Below, one piece after another: positions 34,892 through 43,280 of a stretch of 64,000 nucleotides of DNA. The stretch is from positions 682,001 through 746,000 of the forward strand of contig NZ_AP019536.1 in the NCBI RefSeq assembly GCF_018324385.1. The letters run 5' to 3'. Position numbers and translations under genes: made by a program. The first letter of the stretch is position 1. Each line of letters starts with the position of its first letter. This DNA comes from Ferrigenium kumadai. GTDB lineage: Bacteria; Pseudomonadota; Gammaproteobacteria; Burkholderiales; Gallionellaceae. The notes below the pieces were generated by a model. The model was not told the origin of the DNA, searched no databases, and saw nothing but the letters and a program-made list of their open reading frames with translations.

Positions 34892-36016
34892 TCAGCGTGG
34901 TGTCAGGTAACCGTCCAGGTACCACTGGTAGAGCAACTCGCTCAACTCGGGCGAGCAGTCCGCCTGGGCGGGCAGTTCGCGCCAATCGGCCAGGTCGCGC
35001 AACAGCGGGTAATCGCCTTCCTGCGGCTGGAAAGCTTCGCCGTTCATGAATATCCATTCGCCATGGCTCAGCATCTGGCTCTTCAGGTCGAGCGCCACCC
35101 CGCGCTTGTGCAGTGCCTGACGGAATTTCGCCAGGGTCAGCGGGCATCCCGGTATGTCGAAGAAGATATGCGGCTTGGGTTCGGAGAGATAGCAGCCGAG
35201 GAAATTCGCGATGTCCTCCTTGTCCCAGCGCACCTGTTTGATGGCCTGTTCCACCTGGCGCAGCATCGCCGCGCTGATCTCCGAGGGATGCTTTTGAGCC
35301 TTGAGATCGGGATCGGCATACATGCCGTCCACCTCGATGCGGTCCTGCAGGTACACCAGGAACTGCTCGGCCAGTTCCTGGTAGGCCGGAGTACGGAAGC
35401 CGATGGAATAGGTCATGCAGTCGTCTTCGGCGATGCCGTTGTGCGCGCAATGCGGTGGCAGGTACAGCATGTCGCCCGCTTCCAGCACCCACTCCTGTTC
35501 GACACGGAAATCCTTCAGGATGCGCAGCGGCGCGCCCTCGATCAGCGTCTGGTCTTCCTGCGTGGAGATCTGCCAGCGGCGATGTCCCAGCCCTTGCAGC
35601 AGGAAAACGTCGTAGGAATCGAAGTGCGGTCCGACCCCGCCACCCTTGGGTGCGTAACTCACCATCAGGTCGTCCAGCCGCGCGTGGGGGATGAAGGAAA
35701 AGTGCCTGAGCAGTTCCGATGCTTCAGGCAGGAAGTGATTCACCCCTTGCACCAGCACCGTCCACTTTGCCTTGCCGAAACCGTCGAAATCTTCCGGCAT
35801 GAACGGCGAATGCCGCAGGCCGAACTGGCCGCGGCTCTGCGTGACGATGCGCGCCTGCACGTCCTCCTCGCAGGCGAGCTCGATCAGCTGCTGCGGGTCG
35901 AGCAGCCCATTGAAATCGGGAAAAGCCTTGCGGATCAGCAGCGGTTTCTTCTGCCAGTAATCGCGCAGGAATTCGTTGACGGTCAGCCCGCCGAGCATGG
36001 GGAGTCTGGTTTTCAT
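34892..36016 (-). CDS. roxA: JmjC-type ribosomal oxygenase (RoxA/YcfD)
   Basis: A 374-residue Fe(II)/2-oxoglutarate oxygenase. The metal triad begins in VGPHFDSYDVFLLQ (H-x-D at about residues 128-130), with the distal His in LPPHCAHNG (about 190). The C-terminal winged-helix region typical of YcfD follows. The E. coli homologue hydroxylates an arginine of ribosomal protein L16. ATG at 36016 gives the family opening; a longer frame to 36082 is not needed. It diverges from the PrxQ gene across about 100 bp. Confidence 0.85.
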   Translation of the reverse strand: MKTRLPMLGGLTVNEFLRDYWQKKPLLIRKAFPDFNGLLDPQQLIELACEEDVQARIVTQSRGQFGLRHSPFMPEDFDGFGKAKWTVLVQGVNHFLPEASELLRHFSFIPHARLDDLMVSYAPKGGGVGPHFDSYDVFLLQGLGHRRWQISTQEDQTLIEGAPLRILKDFRVEQEWVLEAGDMLYLPPHCAHNGIAEDDCMTYSIGFRTPAYQELAEQFLVYLQDRIEVDGMYADPDLKAQKHPSEISAAMLRQVEQAIKQVRWDKEDIANFLGCYLSEPKPHIFFDIPGCPLTLAKFRQALHKRGVALDLKSQMLSHGEWIFMNGEAFQPQEGDYPLLRDLADWRELPAQADCSPELSELLYQWYLDGYLTPR

Positions 36017-36118
36017 CCGAGAGATTATAGCCGTGTCAGGTCCGCTGCGGATATGCAACGAAATTTTATTAAACTGACGCAAAGAAAGTGTTTAGAATGC
36101 AACGCAGGAGGGACATCA

Positions 36119-36598
36119 ATGCCATCTGTTCAGCTCACTGTCGGAATGGAAGCGCCTCACTTCGAATTGCCGGATGCCGATATGGAGACTTTTGCGCTCA
36201 CTTCGCTGCAGGGCAAGAAGAACGTGGTGCTGTATTTTTATCCCAAGGACAGCACTCCCGGCTGCACCATGGAAGCCAACGAGTTCAGCGAGCTCGAAGA
36301 GGATCTCGCCAAGCTGGACACCGTCGTGGTCGGCATCAGCCGGGACGACTGCCTCAGCCATGCCGAGTTCCGCGACAAGCATGGCCTGTCGGTCCTGCTG
36401 CTGTCCGATCCCGAGGCGCGCGTCTGCAAACGCTACGGGGTGATGGTCGAGAAGGAAGTGGACGGGCACAAGAAGAACATCGTCCAGCGCTCCACCTTCG
36501 TCATCGACAAGCAGGGCAAGCTGCGTCATGTCATGTACGGCGTTCACGCCCACGGGCATCCGCAGGAAATATTTAATCTGATAAAGGAATTGAAATGA
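36119..36598 (+). CDS. bcp: Peroxiredoxin of the BCP/PrxQ family
   Basis: A 159-residue thiol peroxidase reducing hydroperoxides. The peroxidatic Cys lies in YPKDSTPGCTMEANEF (about residue 47). The Cys usually found five residues later is Asn here, so the protein is a 1-Cys type or uses the distant Cys in RDDCLSH. ATG at 36119 has AGGAGG in front; the long upstream frame is the shadow of roxA. Its stop overlaps the SlyD-like start (ATGA), so the two are co-translated. Confidence 0.9.
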   Translation: MPSVQLTVGMEAPHFELPDADMETFALTSLQGKKNVVLYFYPKDSTPGCTMEANEFSELEEDLAKLDTVVVGISRDDCLSHAEFRDKHGLSVLLLSDPEARVCKRYGVMVEKEVDGHKKNIVQRSTFVIDKQGKLRHVMYGVHAHGHPQEIFNLIKELK

Positions 36599-37080
36599 AG
36601 ATCACCAAAGACTCCGTCGTCTCCCTGCGCTATGAACTGTTCGACTCCGAAGGCGAATTGCTGGAAAAGATCGAGGAGCCGGTCAGCTATCTGCATGGCG
36701 GTTATGACGGCATCTTCCCCGTGGTCGAGGAAGCGCTGCACGGCAAGAGCGTCGGTGACCATTGCAAGGTGACCATGCAGCCCGACGATGCCTTCGGCGA
36801 ATACGACCACAGTCTGGTCGAAGTCGAGCCGCGCAGCTCCTTCCCGAAAGAGATCGAGATCGGCATGCAATTCGAAGGCGGCCCGGAAAGTGCCGACGAT
36901 GAAGACTACCTGCTCTACACCGTGGTGGAAGTCACCGACGACGAAGTCACCGTCGATGGCAACCATCCGCTGGCAGGCAAGACGCTCACCTTCGACTGCA
37001 CCGTCACCGGCGTGCGTCCGGCAACTGCTGAAGAGCTGGAGCACGGCCACGTACATGGCGAAGACGGTCACCACCACTAG
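36595..37080 (+). CDS. slyD: FKBP-type peptidyl-prolyl isomerase, SlyD-like
   Basis: A 161-residue protein with an FKBP domain broken by an insert-in-flap (IF) chaperone domain, the SlyD layout: VSLRYELFDSEGELLE, then LHGGYDGIFPVVEEAL, the IF segment around 70-130, and GNHPLAGKTLTFDCTVTGVRPAT. The tail is a short His-rich HGHVHGEDGHHH that should bind nickel or other metals, much shorter than in E. coli SlyD. It is coupled to the upstream peroxiredoxin and followed by a terminator. Confidence 0.9.
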   Translation: MKITKDSVVSLRYELFDSEGELLEKIEEPVSYLHGGYDGIFPVVEEALHGKSVGDHCKVTMQPDDAFGEYDHSLVEVEPRSSFPKEIEIGMQFEGGPESADDEDYLLYTVVEVTDDEVTVDGNHPLAGKTLTFDCTVTGVRPATAEELEHGHVHGEDGHHH

Positions 37081-37103
37081 GCCTTGAATCGCCCGCAAGA
37101 CAA

Positions 37104-37126
37104 AGCCCGCGCAAGCGGGCTTTTTT
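37104..37126 (+). terminator. Terminator after slyD
   Basis: Stem AGCCCGC/GCGGGCT with a GCAA loop (37104-37110 and 37115-37121), followed by six T. It separates slyD from the convergent glycosyltransferase gene. Confidence 0.9.
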
Positions 37127-37137
37127 ATCGGCGTGAA

Positions 37138-38256
37138 TCAGCGGGCCAGCCTCTGCATCAGCCAGTCCGCAACTTGCGCTGCACCACCCGGCTTCACAGG
37201 CTCTGTCTGCGGCATGCGCCATAGGCTTTCCAGCCCCCCGGCGAGGTCGCCGTTCTCCAGCGCATCGCGCGAGACTTCGCGGCAGGTGCCCTGCAGTTGC
37301 AGCCACTCCACCAGCGCGGGCGACTCCGGCCAGTCGGCACGGTTGACGTACAGCACAGGCACGCCGCTGCTCGCGGCCTCGACGAAACTGCCGTAACCCG
37401 GCTTGCACAGCAGCGCATCGCAGCTGGCGAGCAGGTCGCCGAAGCTCAGCGGCAGCGATTCGAGCGCGATGGCATCGGGATGGTCCACCTGCCAGCTGGA
37501 CTGCACCAGCCAGCGCACACCGTCGATGCGCGGCCAGCGCTCGATGGGCAAGCGGCTGGTGATGCCGCCCAGGCTGACCAGCACCAGCTTCTCTTCTTTC
37601 GACAATCTCAAGTGGCGTTCAAGCTCGTCGCGCCGGTTGTCGCCCACCGCGGCAATGGGCGCGACCGGAACGAGATTGGGCAAGTCGTTCATCGCCATGC
37701 CCGGCGTGGCACGCAGGAAGGCGTCCGCGTTCGCGTAACAGGCAAGGATTTGTGCTGCGATTCTTTCGTCATCCGTTCGCCCTGAGCTTGTCGAAGGGTT
37801 TGAACGAACGGAACCCGACTTATCGCTGCAATAGTGGCGGTAGATATCAGACCAGTTCAACGAACACAGTGCGGCATTGGGGATGCCAGCCCGCTGCGCA
37901 GCCGCCAGCGGCAGGTAACCCACGTTCGAGAACACCACGTCCGCCCCCAGTTCGCGCAGCAGGCGCGCCTCTTCGGCAACGCGCTCGTCCCAGTTCGCAT
38001 GGAAAGCGCGATAGGTAGCCCGGCTTTCCTCGATGCGCACATCCAGCGCCGAAGACATGGCCATGCCGAAGTCGCCCTGGCTGTGCAGGTGCTCGAACGG
38101 TGCCAGGATGCGCGAGCGCAGGTGTGCAAGCGGCACAGCGGTGCGTACAGTGAGGCGCAGCTCCGGCATGCGCTCGTGCAGCAAGTTCAGGATGGGCGCG
38201 GTCTGCGCGACATGGCCGAAACCGTGGCCGGAGATGGAGACGACGAGGTGGGGCAT
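37138..38256 (-). CDS. GT-B-fold glycosyltransferase-like protein with inserted repeat
   Basis: About 372 residues with the GT-B layout: N-terminal SISGHGFGHVAQTAPILNLL (like MJ1255 and other UDP-sugar transferases) and C-terminal KPGYGSFVEAASSGVPVLYV for nucleotide binding. The acceptor is unknown. In the middle (about residues 150-166) the string RSNPSTSSGRTDDE comes from an interspersed repeat inserted in frame. The start may be ATG 38256 (MPHLVV) or 38271. No neighbouring genes suggest a pathway. Confidence 0.75.
   Translation of the reverse strand: MPHLVVSISGHGFGHVAQTAPILNLLHERMPELRLTVRTAVPLAHLRSRILAPFEHLHSQGDFGMAMSSALDVRIEESRATYRAFHANWDERVAEEARLLRELGADVVFSNVGYLPLAAAQRAGIPNAALCSLNWSDIYRHYCSDKSGSVRSNPSTSSGRTDDERIAAQILACYANADAFLRATPGMAMNDLPNLVPVAPIAAVGDNRRDELERHLRLSKEEKLVLVSLGGITSRLPIERWPRIDGVRWLVQSSWQVDHPDAIALESLPLSFGDLLASCDALLCKPGYGSFVEAASSGVPVLYVNRADWPESPALVEWLQLQGTCREVSRDALENGDLAGGLESLWRMPQTEPVKPGGAAQVADWLMQRLAR
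37771..37811 (-). repeat. Interspersed repeat inside a coding sequence
   Basis: The CCGTTCGCCCTGAGCTTGTC core matches the intergenic units at 20289-20327 and 22409-22449. Here it lies within the glycosyltransferase gene, keeps the frame open and adds about 13 residues. Confidence 0.8.
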
Positions 38257-38389
38257 GGGGCGGAAGCGCATTCGAATGGTGAAACACGGCTTTCATTATA
38301 AATCGGCCTCTCTGGGCTGCTTGATTTCCCTGTAATGCGCTATGCTTATGCCCTGAACGTCGCAACCCGAATTCACGAGAACGAACGCC

Positions 38390-39049
38390 ATGGAAAAAAC
38401 AGTAAAACTTCGCGCTTATCCCGACGACGCCAAGAACAATGCCCCGCAGGGCAACCAGACGGAAGATCAGGGCAAATCTTTCGAGCTGGCAAGGAAGAAT
38501 GCTCTGCTTGAAGAAAAATCGCTCGATCAACTAAGGATAATCGAGCAGCTCCGGGAAAGCCTCAAGCAAGAGCAGACCAAAGTAGCCGATCTGGCGAAGA
38601 AGACGGCTGGAGTGGACACCACTGTGCTCGCCGTGAAAGACGCCCAGCTCGAAGAAGAGAAGAGCCGGGGGCTGGAAAATCTGAAGACCATTGTGCAACT
38701 GCGCGAAAGCCTCAAGTTGGAGCAGGCCAAGACGGCCGAGATGGTGAAGATCATTTCCGAGCTCGAAGCCAAGGTAAAGGAAGCGGCCTCGCTGGAAGCG
38801 AGCGAGCTGGCCAAAAGGACTGCCGAACTCGAGGAAGAAAAACGGGTGTCGACCGAGCAGATGAAGACGATCGACCTGCTCAGTGAACGTCTCACTCAGG
38901 AGCAGGCCAAGACGGCAGGGATGGCCGACAAACTGGCCGAGCTGGATGCCAGGACCAAAGAAGCGGCCGCGCTGGAAACCAAAGTCAAAGAATTGACCGA
39001 AGCACTGAGCAAGATCGCCGCCATCGCAGCTGCGGGGAACGCGGCCTAG
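38390..39049 (+). CDS. Coiled-coil protein with three internal repeats
   Basis: A 219-residue, Glu/Lys-rich protein that should be almost wholly coiled coil. A unit of about 55 residues, with a LRESLKQEQTKVADL-type core, is present three times (about residues 48-65, 102-119, 158-175). No signal, membrane helix or enzyme domain is seen. It stands alone. The repeats invite an oligomeric scaffold role, which is only inference. Confidence 0.6.
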   Translation: MEKTVKLRAYPDDAKNNAPQGNQTEDQGKSFELARKNALLEEKSLDQLRIIEQLRESLKQEQTKVADLAKKTAGVDTTVLAVKDAQLEEEKSRGLENLKTIVQLRESLKLEQAKTAEMVKIISELEAKVKEAASLEASELAKRTAELEEEKRVSTEQMKTIDLLSERLTQEQAKTAGMADKLAELDARTKEAAALETKVKELTEALSKIAAIAAAGNAA

Positions 39050-39063
39050 TACCCAAGGCTCGC

Positions 39064-39747
39064 TTATGGCCGAGGAAGCCTGCCCACAGGGATAAGGTAC
39101 AAAGGTGTCTCTCCGGCCGGCAGATGCAGCAGACGGGAGACTTCGGCGTCTTTGAACGCACCTACCGGCGTTGCGCCCAGCCCCAGGGAGGTGGCCTGCA
39201 GCAGCAGGTTCTGGGCGGCATGGCCGGCTTCCATGTGCACATAGCGTTCACCCCGCTTACCATAGCCGACAGTGGTGCGGCTGCTCATCGCGGCGATGAC
39301 CACCACCACGGGCGCACTGCTCACCCATTCCTGATTGATGGCAGCATAAGCCAAGCGCACACGGATGTCGCTGGCGGACACGGTTTCAAGACGGTGTCGA
39401 TCGGGAAGGTAGCGATAGACCCCGTCCGACAGATTCTCGACGTTGCCCACTGCCAGATAGACCTCCAGCGGGTAAGTGGCGCCCGCAGAAGGCGCCGTGC
39501 GATGCCCCGGTACGGTGATGCCCTGAACTGCCCACATCAGTCGCGAGAGCTCGGGCAGTGTCAGCGAGCCCGGGCCGAATTCGCGCACCGAGCGGCGGTG
39601 GGCCAGCGCCTCTTCCTGGCTCATGGCTCCCGCCCCGGGCGGTGCGGGTAAGTTCACGCCCGGCGCCTCCGCCCCTGTCCCACCCTCCGTCGTTGCAGCC
39701 AAGCTCGTCATAAGTGCCGCCAGAATGAGTCGTTGAATTTTCGCCAT
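39064..39747 (-). CDS. SagB-type nitroreductase-like dehydrogenase, exported
   Basis: A 227-residue protein with a signal peptide, then an FMN-dependent nitroreductase/SagB-ThcOx domain. FMN-contact pieces are HRRSVREFGP (about residues 50-59), APSAGATYPLEVYLAV (about 86-101) and AGHAAQNLLLQATSLGLGATPVGAF. Most SagB enzymes are cytoplasmic; an exported version with a Pro/Gly-rich linker is notable and would need a Tat or Sec route for a flavoprotein. No peptide-precursor or cyclodehydratase gene is near. Confidence 0.8.
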   Translation of the reverse strand: MAKIQRLILAALMTSLAATTEGGTGAEAPGVNLPAPPGAGAMSQEEALAHRRSVREFGPGSLTLPELSRLMWAVQGITVPGHRTAPSAGATYPLEVYLAVGNVENLSDGVYRYLPDRHRLETVSASDIRVRLAYAAINQEWVSSAPVVVVIAAMSSRTTVGYGKRGERYVHMEAGHAAQNLLLQATSLGLGATPVGAFKDAEVSRLLHLPAGETPLYLIPVGRLPRP

Positions 39748-39800
39748 TGCAAGAAACTATTGCCCCGTTCTTCCACTTCCGGTGGAAGCAGAAGCCGGGC

Positions 39801-40085
39801 TCAGTAGTTCATGGGCGAAATGGGGGATTCAGAAGAAGGTGGCGAAGGCGGAGTAGGGCGCGGACAACTGCTGAGGCAGCGGTTGTAGGCTTCCTGGCTA
39901 TCCTTCATGCACTGGCCCCGTTCCTGGCCCCCGGTCGAAGAGTCATAAGGCGAAGGGCAATCGATATCGCGAGCCTCCTTGTCGGTTTCGCAACTTTCCT
40001 TGCAATCCTCGTAGGTATCGGCCCAGCTGATATCGGTCAGAAAAAGCTGAGCCATGATGGCTGTGAGAATGAGTATCAATCGCAT
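39801..40085 (-). CDS. Exported Cys-rich small protein
   Basis: A 94-residue protein starting at ATG 40085 (GGGAG seven bases upstream). Residues 1-22 are a signal peptide ending near SWA. The mature part has six Cys, in C-x3-C pairs (DCKESC, RCLSSC) with one or two in between, suggesting disulfides or metal binding, and a Pro/Ser-rich tail. I do not know the family. Confidence 0.65.
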   Translation of the reverse strand: MRLILILTAIMAQLFLTDISWADTYEDCKESCETDKEARDIDCPSPYDSSTGGQERGQCMKDSQEAYNRCLSSCPRPTPPSPPSSESPISPMNY

Positions 40086-40291
40086 GACTATCTCCCAGAA
40101 TGTTCTCTGCACGACGACCGTGGTTTGGCTCAGCAACCACTACTTCATTCTCGCGGCGAAGTTTTCCCGCGGCAATGGGGCAAACTATGCAAATTGTCGA
40201 CTGGCCCGGGGCGAGGGGATCGCGTTGTTAACCGGCGACTTTTTCGGCTTGCCGACTGGCGAAAACAAATGCGAAGCGGCCCCCGTTCAGG

Positions 40292-41233
40292 TCACATCAA
40301 GCAGTAATTCTGCGGCTTCATTGGTGTCAGCCCGTGCTCCTCGCCCAGCGTGTCGCGCAGATTGATCTCGACCCCGCGGCAGATCGCATCCAGCGCCAGG
40401 TCGTTGGGCAAGTTGCCGAAGGGCTCCTCGATCTCGTCGCCCAGCGCATCCAGGCCGAAGAATGTGTAGGCGACGAGGCCCACCACGAAAGGCGTCATGA
40501 AGCCTATCGTGTCGACCAGGCCGAACGGCAGCAAGAAACAGTACAGGTAAGCCGTCCGGTGCAGCAGCAGCGTGTAAGAGAAGGGAATGGGCGTGCTCTT
40601 GATCCGTTCGCAAGCCGCGGACGCCGCCGTGATGGCCGACATGGTCGCGTCGATGTTGGACGCCAGGCAGCCATCGAGCCGTTTCTCATCGAGGCACAGG
40701 CGTAAGTCATCGCCCATCCGGTGCATTAGATAATCGGGGATGTTGGCGCTCTTGCAGCTCTTTTCCCATTCCTGCTGCGAGAGCAGCGGCTTCAGTTCGG
40801 CGCGGCCATCGGTATCGCGCAACAGGTGGCGCAATGCATGCGAGAAGGCGATGGTGCGGTAGATCATCCGCACGCGCACATCGTTCAAGCCCGGGCCGGC
40901 CTTGAGCGGCTCGGCGTGCTCGATGAGCGTCAGGCACTGGCGCGCGAAGTTGCGCGTCTGCAACACGATCTCTCCCCACAGCTTGCGTCCTTCGCAGTAG
41001 CGGTCATAGGCCGCGTTGTTGCGGAAGCCGAGGAAGATGGCCAGCGGCAGGCCGATCAGCGTGAACGGGATCGCGGTCAGCGTGATCTTGTGGCTGAACA
41101 GGTCGCCGTGGGTCATCGTCACCACCGTGGCCAGGACGATGTTGACCAGCAGCACCTTCCAGATGTCCTTTAAGACGGAACCGCGAAAAACCAGAAACAA
41201 CCTTAAGCCGGACGGCCTGCCGCGAACGATCAT
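40292..41233 (-). CDS. Bestrophin-family membrane protein (UPF0187)
   Basis: A 313-residue membrane protein with the bacterial bestrophin pattern: N-terminal membrane helix pair (IWKVLLVNIVLATVVTMTH and PFTLIGLPLAIFLGFRNNAAYDRYCEGRKLWGE), helical middle, another helix pair around 215-255 and LDALGDEIEEPFG near the end. The bacterial relative KpBest is a pentameric cation channel. It stands between unrelated genes. Confidence 0.85.
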   Translation of the reverse strand: MIVRGRPSGLRLFLVFRGSVLKDIWKVLLVNIVLATVVTMTHGDLFSHKITLTAIPFTLIGLPLAIFLGFRNNAAYDRYCEGRKLWGEIVLQTRNFARQCLTLIEHAEPLKAGPGLNDVRVRMIYRTIAFSHALRHLLRDTDGRAELKPLLSQQEWEKSCKSANIPDYLMHRMGDDLRLCLDEKRLDGCLASNIDATMSAITAASAACERIKSTPIPFSYTLLLHRTAYLYCFLLPFGLVDTIGFMTPFVVGLVAYTFFGLDALGDEIEEPFGNLPNDLALDAICRGVEINLRDTLGEEHGLTPMKPQNYCLM

Positions 41234-41307
41234 GGGTCAACCCTTTTTGAGCGAGAGGTGATTGGCCCTGTAAACCGGAAAAAGTTTCCAGCTCTTGATG
41301 AAAATCG

Positions 41308-41331
41308 GGCTGCATCATCTCTGATGCAGCC
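41308..41331. terminator. Perfect 10-bp stem after the DUF2461 gene
   Basis: GGCTGCATCA and TGATGCAGCC (41308-41317, 41322-41331) enclose TCTC. It lies 12 bp past the stop of the minus-strand gene at 41344, and the minus strand then reads CGATTTTC. A terminator is likely despite the short T-run. Confidence 0.65.
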
Positions 41332-41343
41332 TTTAGCAGCCTG

Positions 41344-42030
41344 CTAGAAACGCAGCCCCAGCGCCTTGCAAAGGAACCCCATGTAAGGCGCGGCCTGGCG
41401 GAACCGTTCGACCACCAGCGGGCGCAGCTTCTTCGAAGTCACCGCGGCTTCGCTCAATGCGGCCATGCCGATGAAATCCTTGCGCTTCAGATCCTCCACC
41501 AGCGGATGATCCCTGGCGAAGCCGCGCGGCGCGTTGGCGAGCGAGTCGCCTTCCGGCGTGAAATGTTCGCGGAAACCCTTGTCGTCGCGCGCCGCCACCC
41601 ATGCATCGGGATGTTCGACGATGGCCCGGCGTATCCTGAACAGCTCATCCGCCTCGGGACGCCACAGGCCGATCGCGAGAAAGCACTCGTCCGGTGCTAT
41701 GTGCAGGTAATAGCCCGGCGCATGCACATCCTTGCCCACCTCGTGACGGAACTGAATGCCGATGTTGGTCTTGTACGGCGTCTTGTCGCGGCTGAAACGC
41801 GTATCGCGCTGCACGCGCATCAGCGAACCGCCCACCTTCTTCGGCTGCGCCAGAAAGTGGCGCGAAATCGCAGGCATCTCGTCCGACATGTCGCCGATGA
41901 AATCCAGCGCGGGCGTGCGCACGAAATCCTCATACTCCTGCTTGTGTTCCTCGAACCACTCGCGGGTATTGTTCTCGGCGAGAGCGGAGAGGAAGGCGAA
42001 GGTCTGCTTGGTGAAGTAGCGGTCGGACAT
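41344..42030 (-). CDS. DUF2461 (TIGR02453) family protein
   Basis: A 228-residue protein covering the full DUF2461 domain: FTKQTFAFLSALAENNTREWFEEHKQEYE near the start, RVQRDTRFSRDKTPYKTNIGIQFRH at about 70-94, and GYYLHIAPDECFLAIGLWRPE. Function of the family is not known. The gene is alone, between an acquired AT-rich pair and the bestrophin gene. Confidence 0.85.
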   Translation of the reverse strand: MSDRYFTKQTFAFLSALAENNTREWFEEHKQEYEDFVRTPALDFIGDMSDEMPAISRHFLAQPKKVGGSLMRVQRDTRFSRDKTPYKTNIGIQFRHEVGKDVHAPGYYLHIAPDECFLAIGLWRPEADELFRIRRAIVEHPDAWVAARDDKGFREHFTPEGDSLANAPRGFARDHPLVEDLKRKDFIGMAALSEAAVTSKKLRPLVVERFRQAAPYMGFLCKALGLRF

Positions 42031-42060
42031 TTCAGCGGCTCCTTGTTGGAGTGGTTTAAT

Positions 42061-42651
42061 CTATTGCGATGCTGCCCCCGTTAGTTCTTCCTCCGAGTAG
42101 CTGCTACCCCTCATGCCCATATTCCTCAATCTGTCTAAATGAGCTTTAGCTGCAGTATTAGCTTCTTGCTTATTGGCGCCTTGCTTTCTGAATCGTTTAA
42201 CTAAAAAATTATGAAGGATTGAATCCCAATCATCTAGTTTCGCCTCGTAGGGAACCTCAACAAGTATTTTGGGTTTATCTAACCCAGTTACAACTCGATT
42301 GCCACTATCATTTGGTTGGAAGTAGAAAGCTCTAGCGTTGATAATTAAATCAGCAATTCCACCAAACTTGGCGATGTCAAATTCAATGACAGCTTGAGTT
42401 TCTACGGGTTTTTTAAAATCAATAATTAAGTAGACACTTTTTTTGCTGAGAAGCTTTCTGCCCCATGTGACAGTTACATCACCTGGGGGCATATCTTCGT
42501 GTGCCATTACTACATCGTATAAATCTCGTCTTGAGTCACAGTCAATGATAAGTACAGGTATAAGCCGACCGTCCCCGATGTCGGGCATGGCAAGTGCGCC
42601 ATCACCGATGATCTGGATGGGCTTGGTCATTTTCATGCGTTTATATCTCAT
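42061..42651 (-). CDS. AT-rich gene of unknown function (second of a pair)
   Basis: A 196-residue soluble protein with no motif I recognise. It overlaps the gene upstream by 11 bp; Met6 or Met8 could be used instead. Base composition is far more AT-rich than the flanking DUF2461 and mutS genes, a sign of recent transfer. Confidence 0.6.
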   Translation of the reverse strand: MRYKRMKMTKPIQIIGDGALAMPDIGDGRLIPVLIIDCDSRRDLYDVVMAHEDMPPGDVTVTWGRKLLSKKSVYLIIDFKKPVETQAVIEFDIAKFGGIADLIINARAFYFQPNDSGNRVVTGLDKPKILVEVPYEAKLDDWDSILHNFLVKRFRKQGANKQEANTAAKAHLDRLRNMGMRGSSYSEEELTGAASQ

Positions 42652-43201
42652 TTAGCTCAACCTGTTTTACAACATATGCATCAATAGAGACTTCCTTTTC
42701 CATCGAATCAATACCCACTATTTCATAACGATCAACACGCTTGGTGTTTACTATGTGCTTGGGAATTTTGAAGGTTAGCCATCCTGAAATTGAAGTGCGT
42801 GGTGCCAAGTTAATTTGACCATTAAGTTGCGGCAATCCCTTTGGAAGTTGCGTAATGGCTTGGATAGGATCTACTTTGATTTTGACGGGTTTTCCAGATG
42901 GATCGTAAATGTGTAATACAAGCTCAACGTTGGATATTGTTATGGGAGAAGTTGAAGAATTAGAAAATAGACATGCGGCGGAGTAATGTCTGTCTCCTGC
43001 CTGAGAAAGCCATGTCATCGAATCAATTAAATATGGTCGAATATCACCATGCTTCTCGTTGAAATCTAGCTGCGCGATTTGCAAAGCTTTTTTGGCTATT
43101 ACTGAAGCACGCCACGCGTACATGGCGGAGGCAACAGCAGCCATCGCGGATACGGCCGCGATAATTGTTTCGGCTGAGAAATTGTTGATTTCGCTTGCCA
43201 T
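42641..43201 (-). CDS. AT-rich gene for an N-terminally anchored protein
   Basis: A 186-residue protein. One hydrophobic helix at about residues 12-30 (IIAAVSAMAAVASAMYAW) would anchor it, and the rest is beta-rich, with a possible immunoglobulin-like strand pattern around SPITISNVELVLHIYDPSGKPVKI. It is the first of two overlapping AT-rich genes. Function unknown. Confidence 0.6.
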   Translation of the reverse strand: MASEINNFSAETIIAAVSAMAAVASAMYAWRASVIAKKALQIAQLDFNEKHGDIRPYLIDSMTWLSQAGDRHYSAACLFSNSSTSPITISNVELVLHIYDPSGKPVKIKVDPIQAITQLPKGLPQLNGQINLAPRTSISGWLTFKIPKHIVNTKRVDRYEIVGIDSMEKEVSIDAYVVKQVELNEI

Positions 43202-43280
43202 CCTTAGTTATTCCTAAGTAAAGATTTATTAGACTTCGTATTTCACAAGATAAGTGGTACGGAAGCCGTATGTTTTTTAC

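Noticed and set aside
34383..35492. 369-codon frame ending in the roxA-downstream protein
   Set aside because: Only the last 163 codons look like a protein; the rest is an out-of-frame overlap with roxA and the ATG at 34874 fits the operon.
35063..36118. N-terminal extension of the PrxQ frame over roxA
   Set aside because: Antisense to roxA; the AGGAGG and ATG at 36119 give the exact family start.
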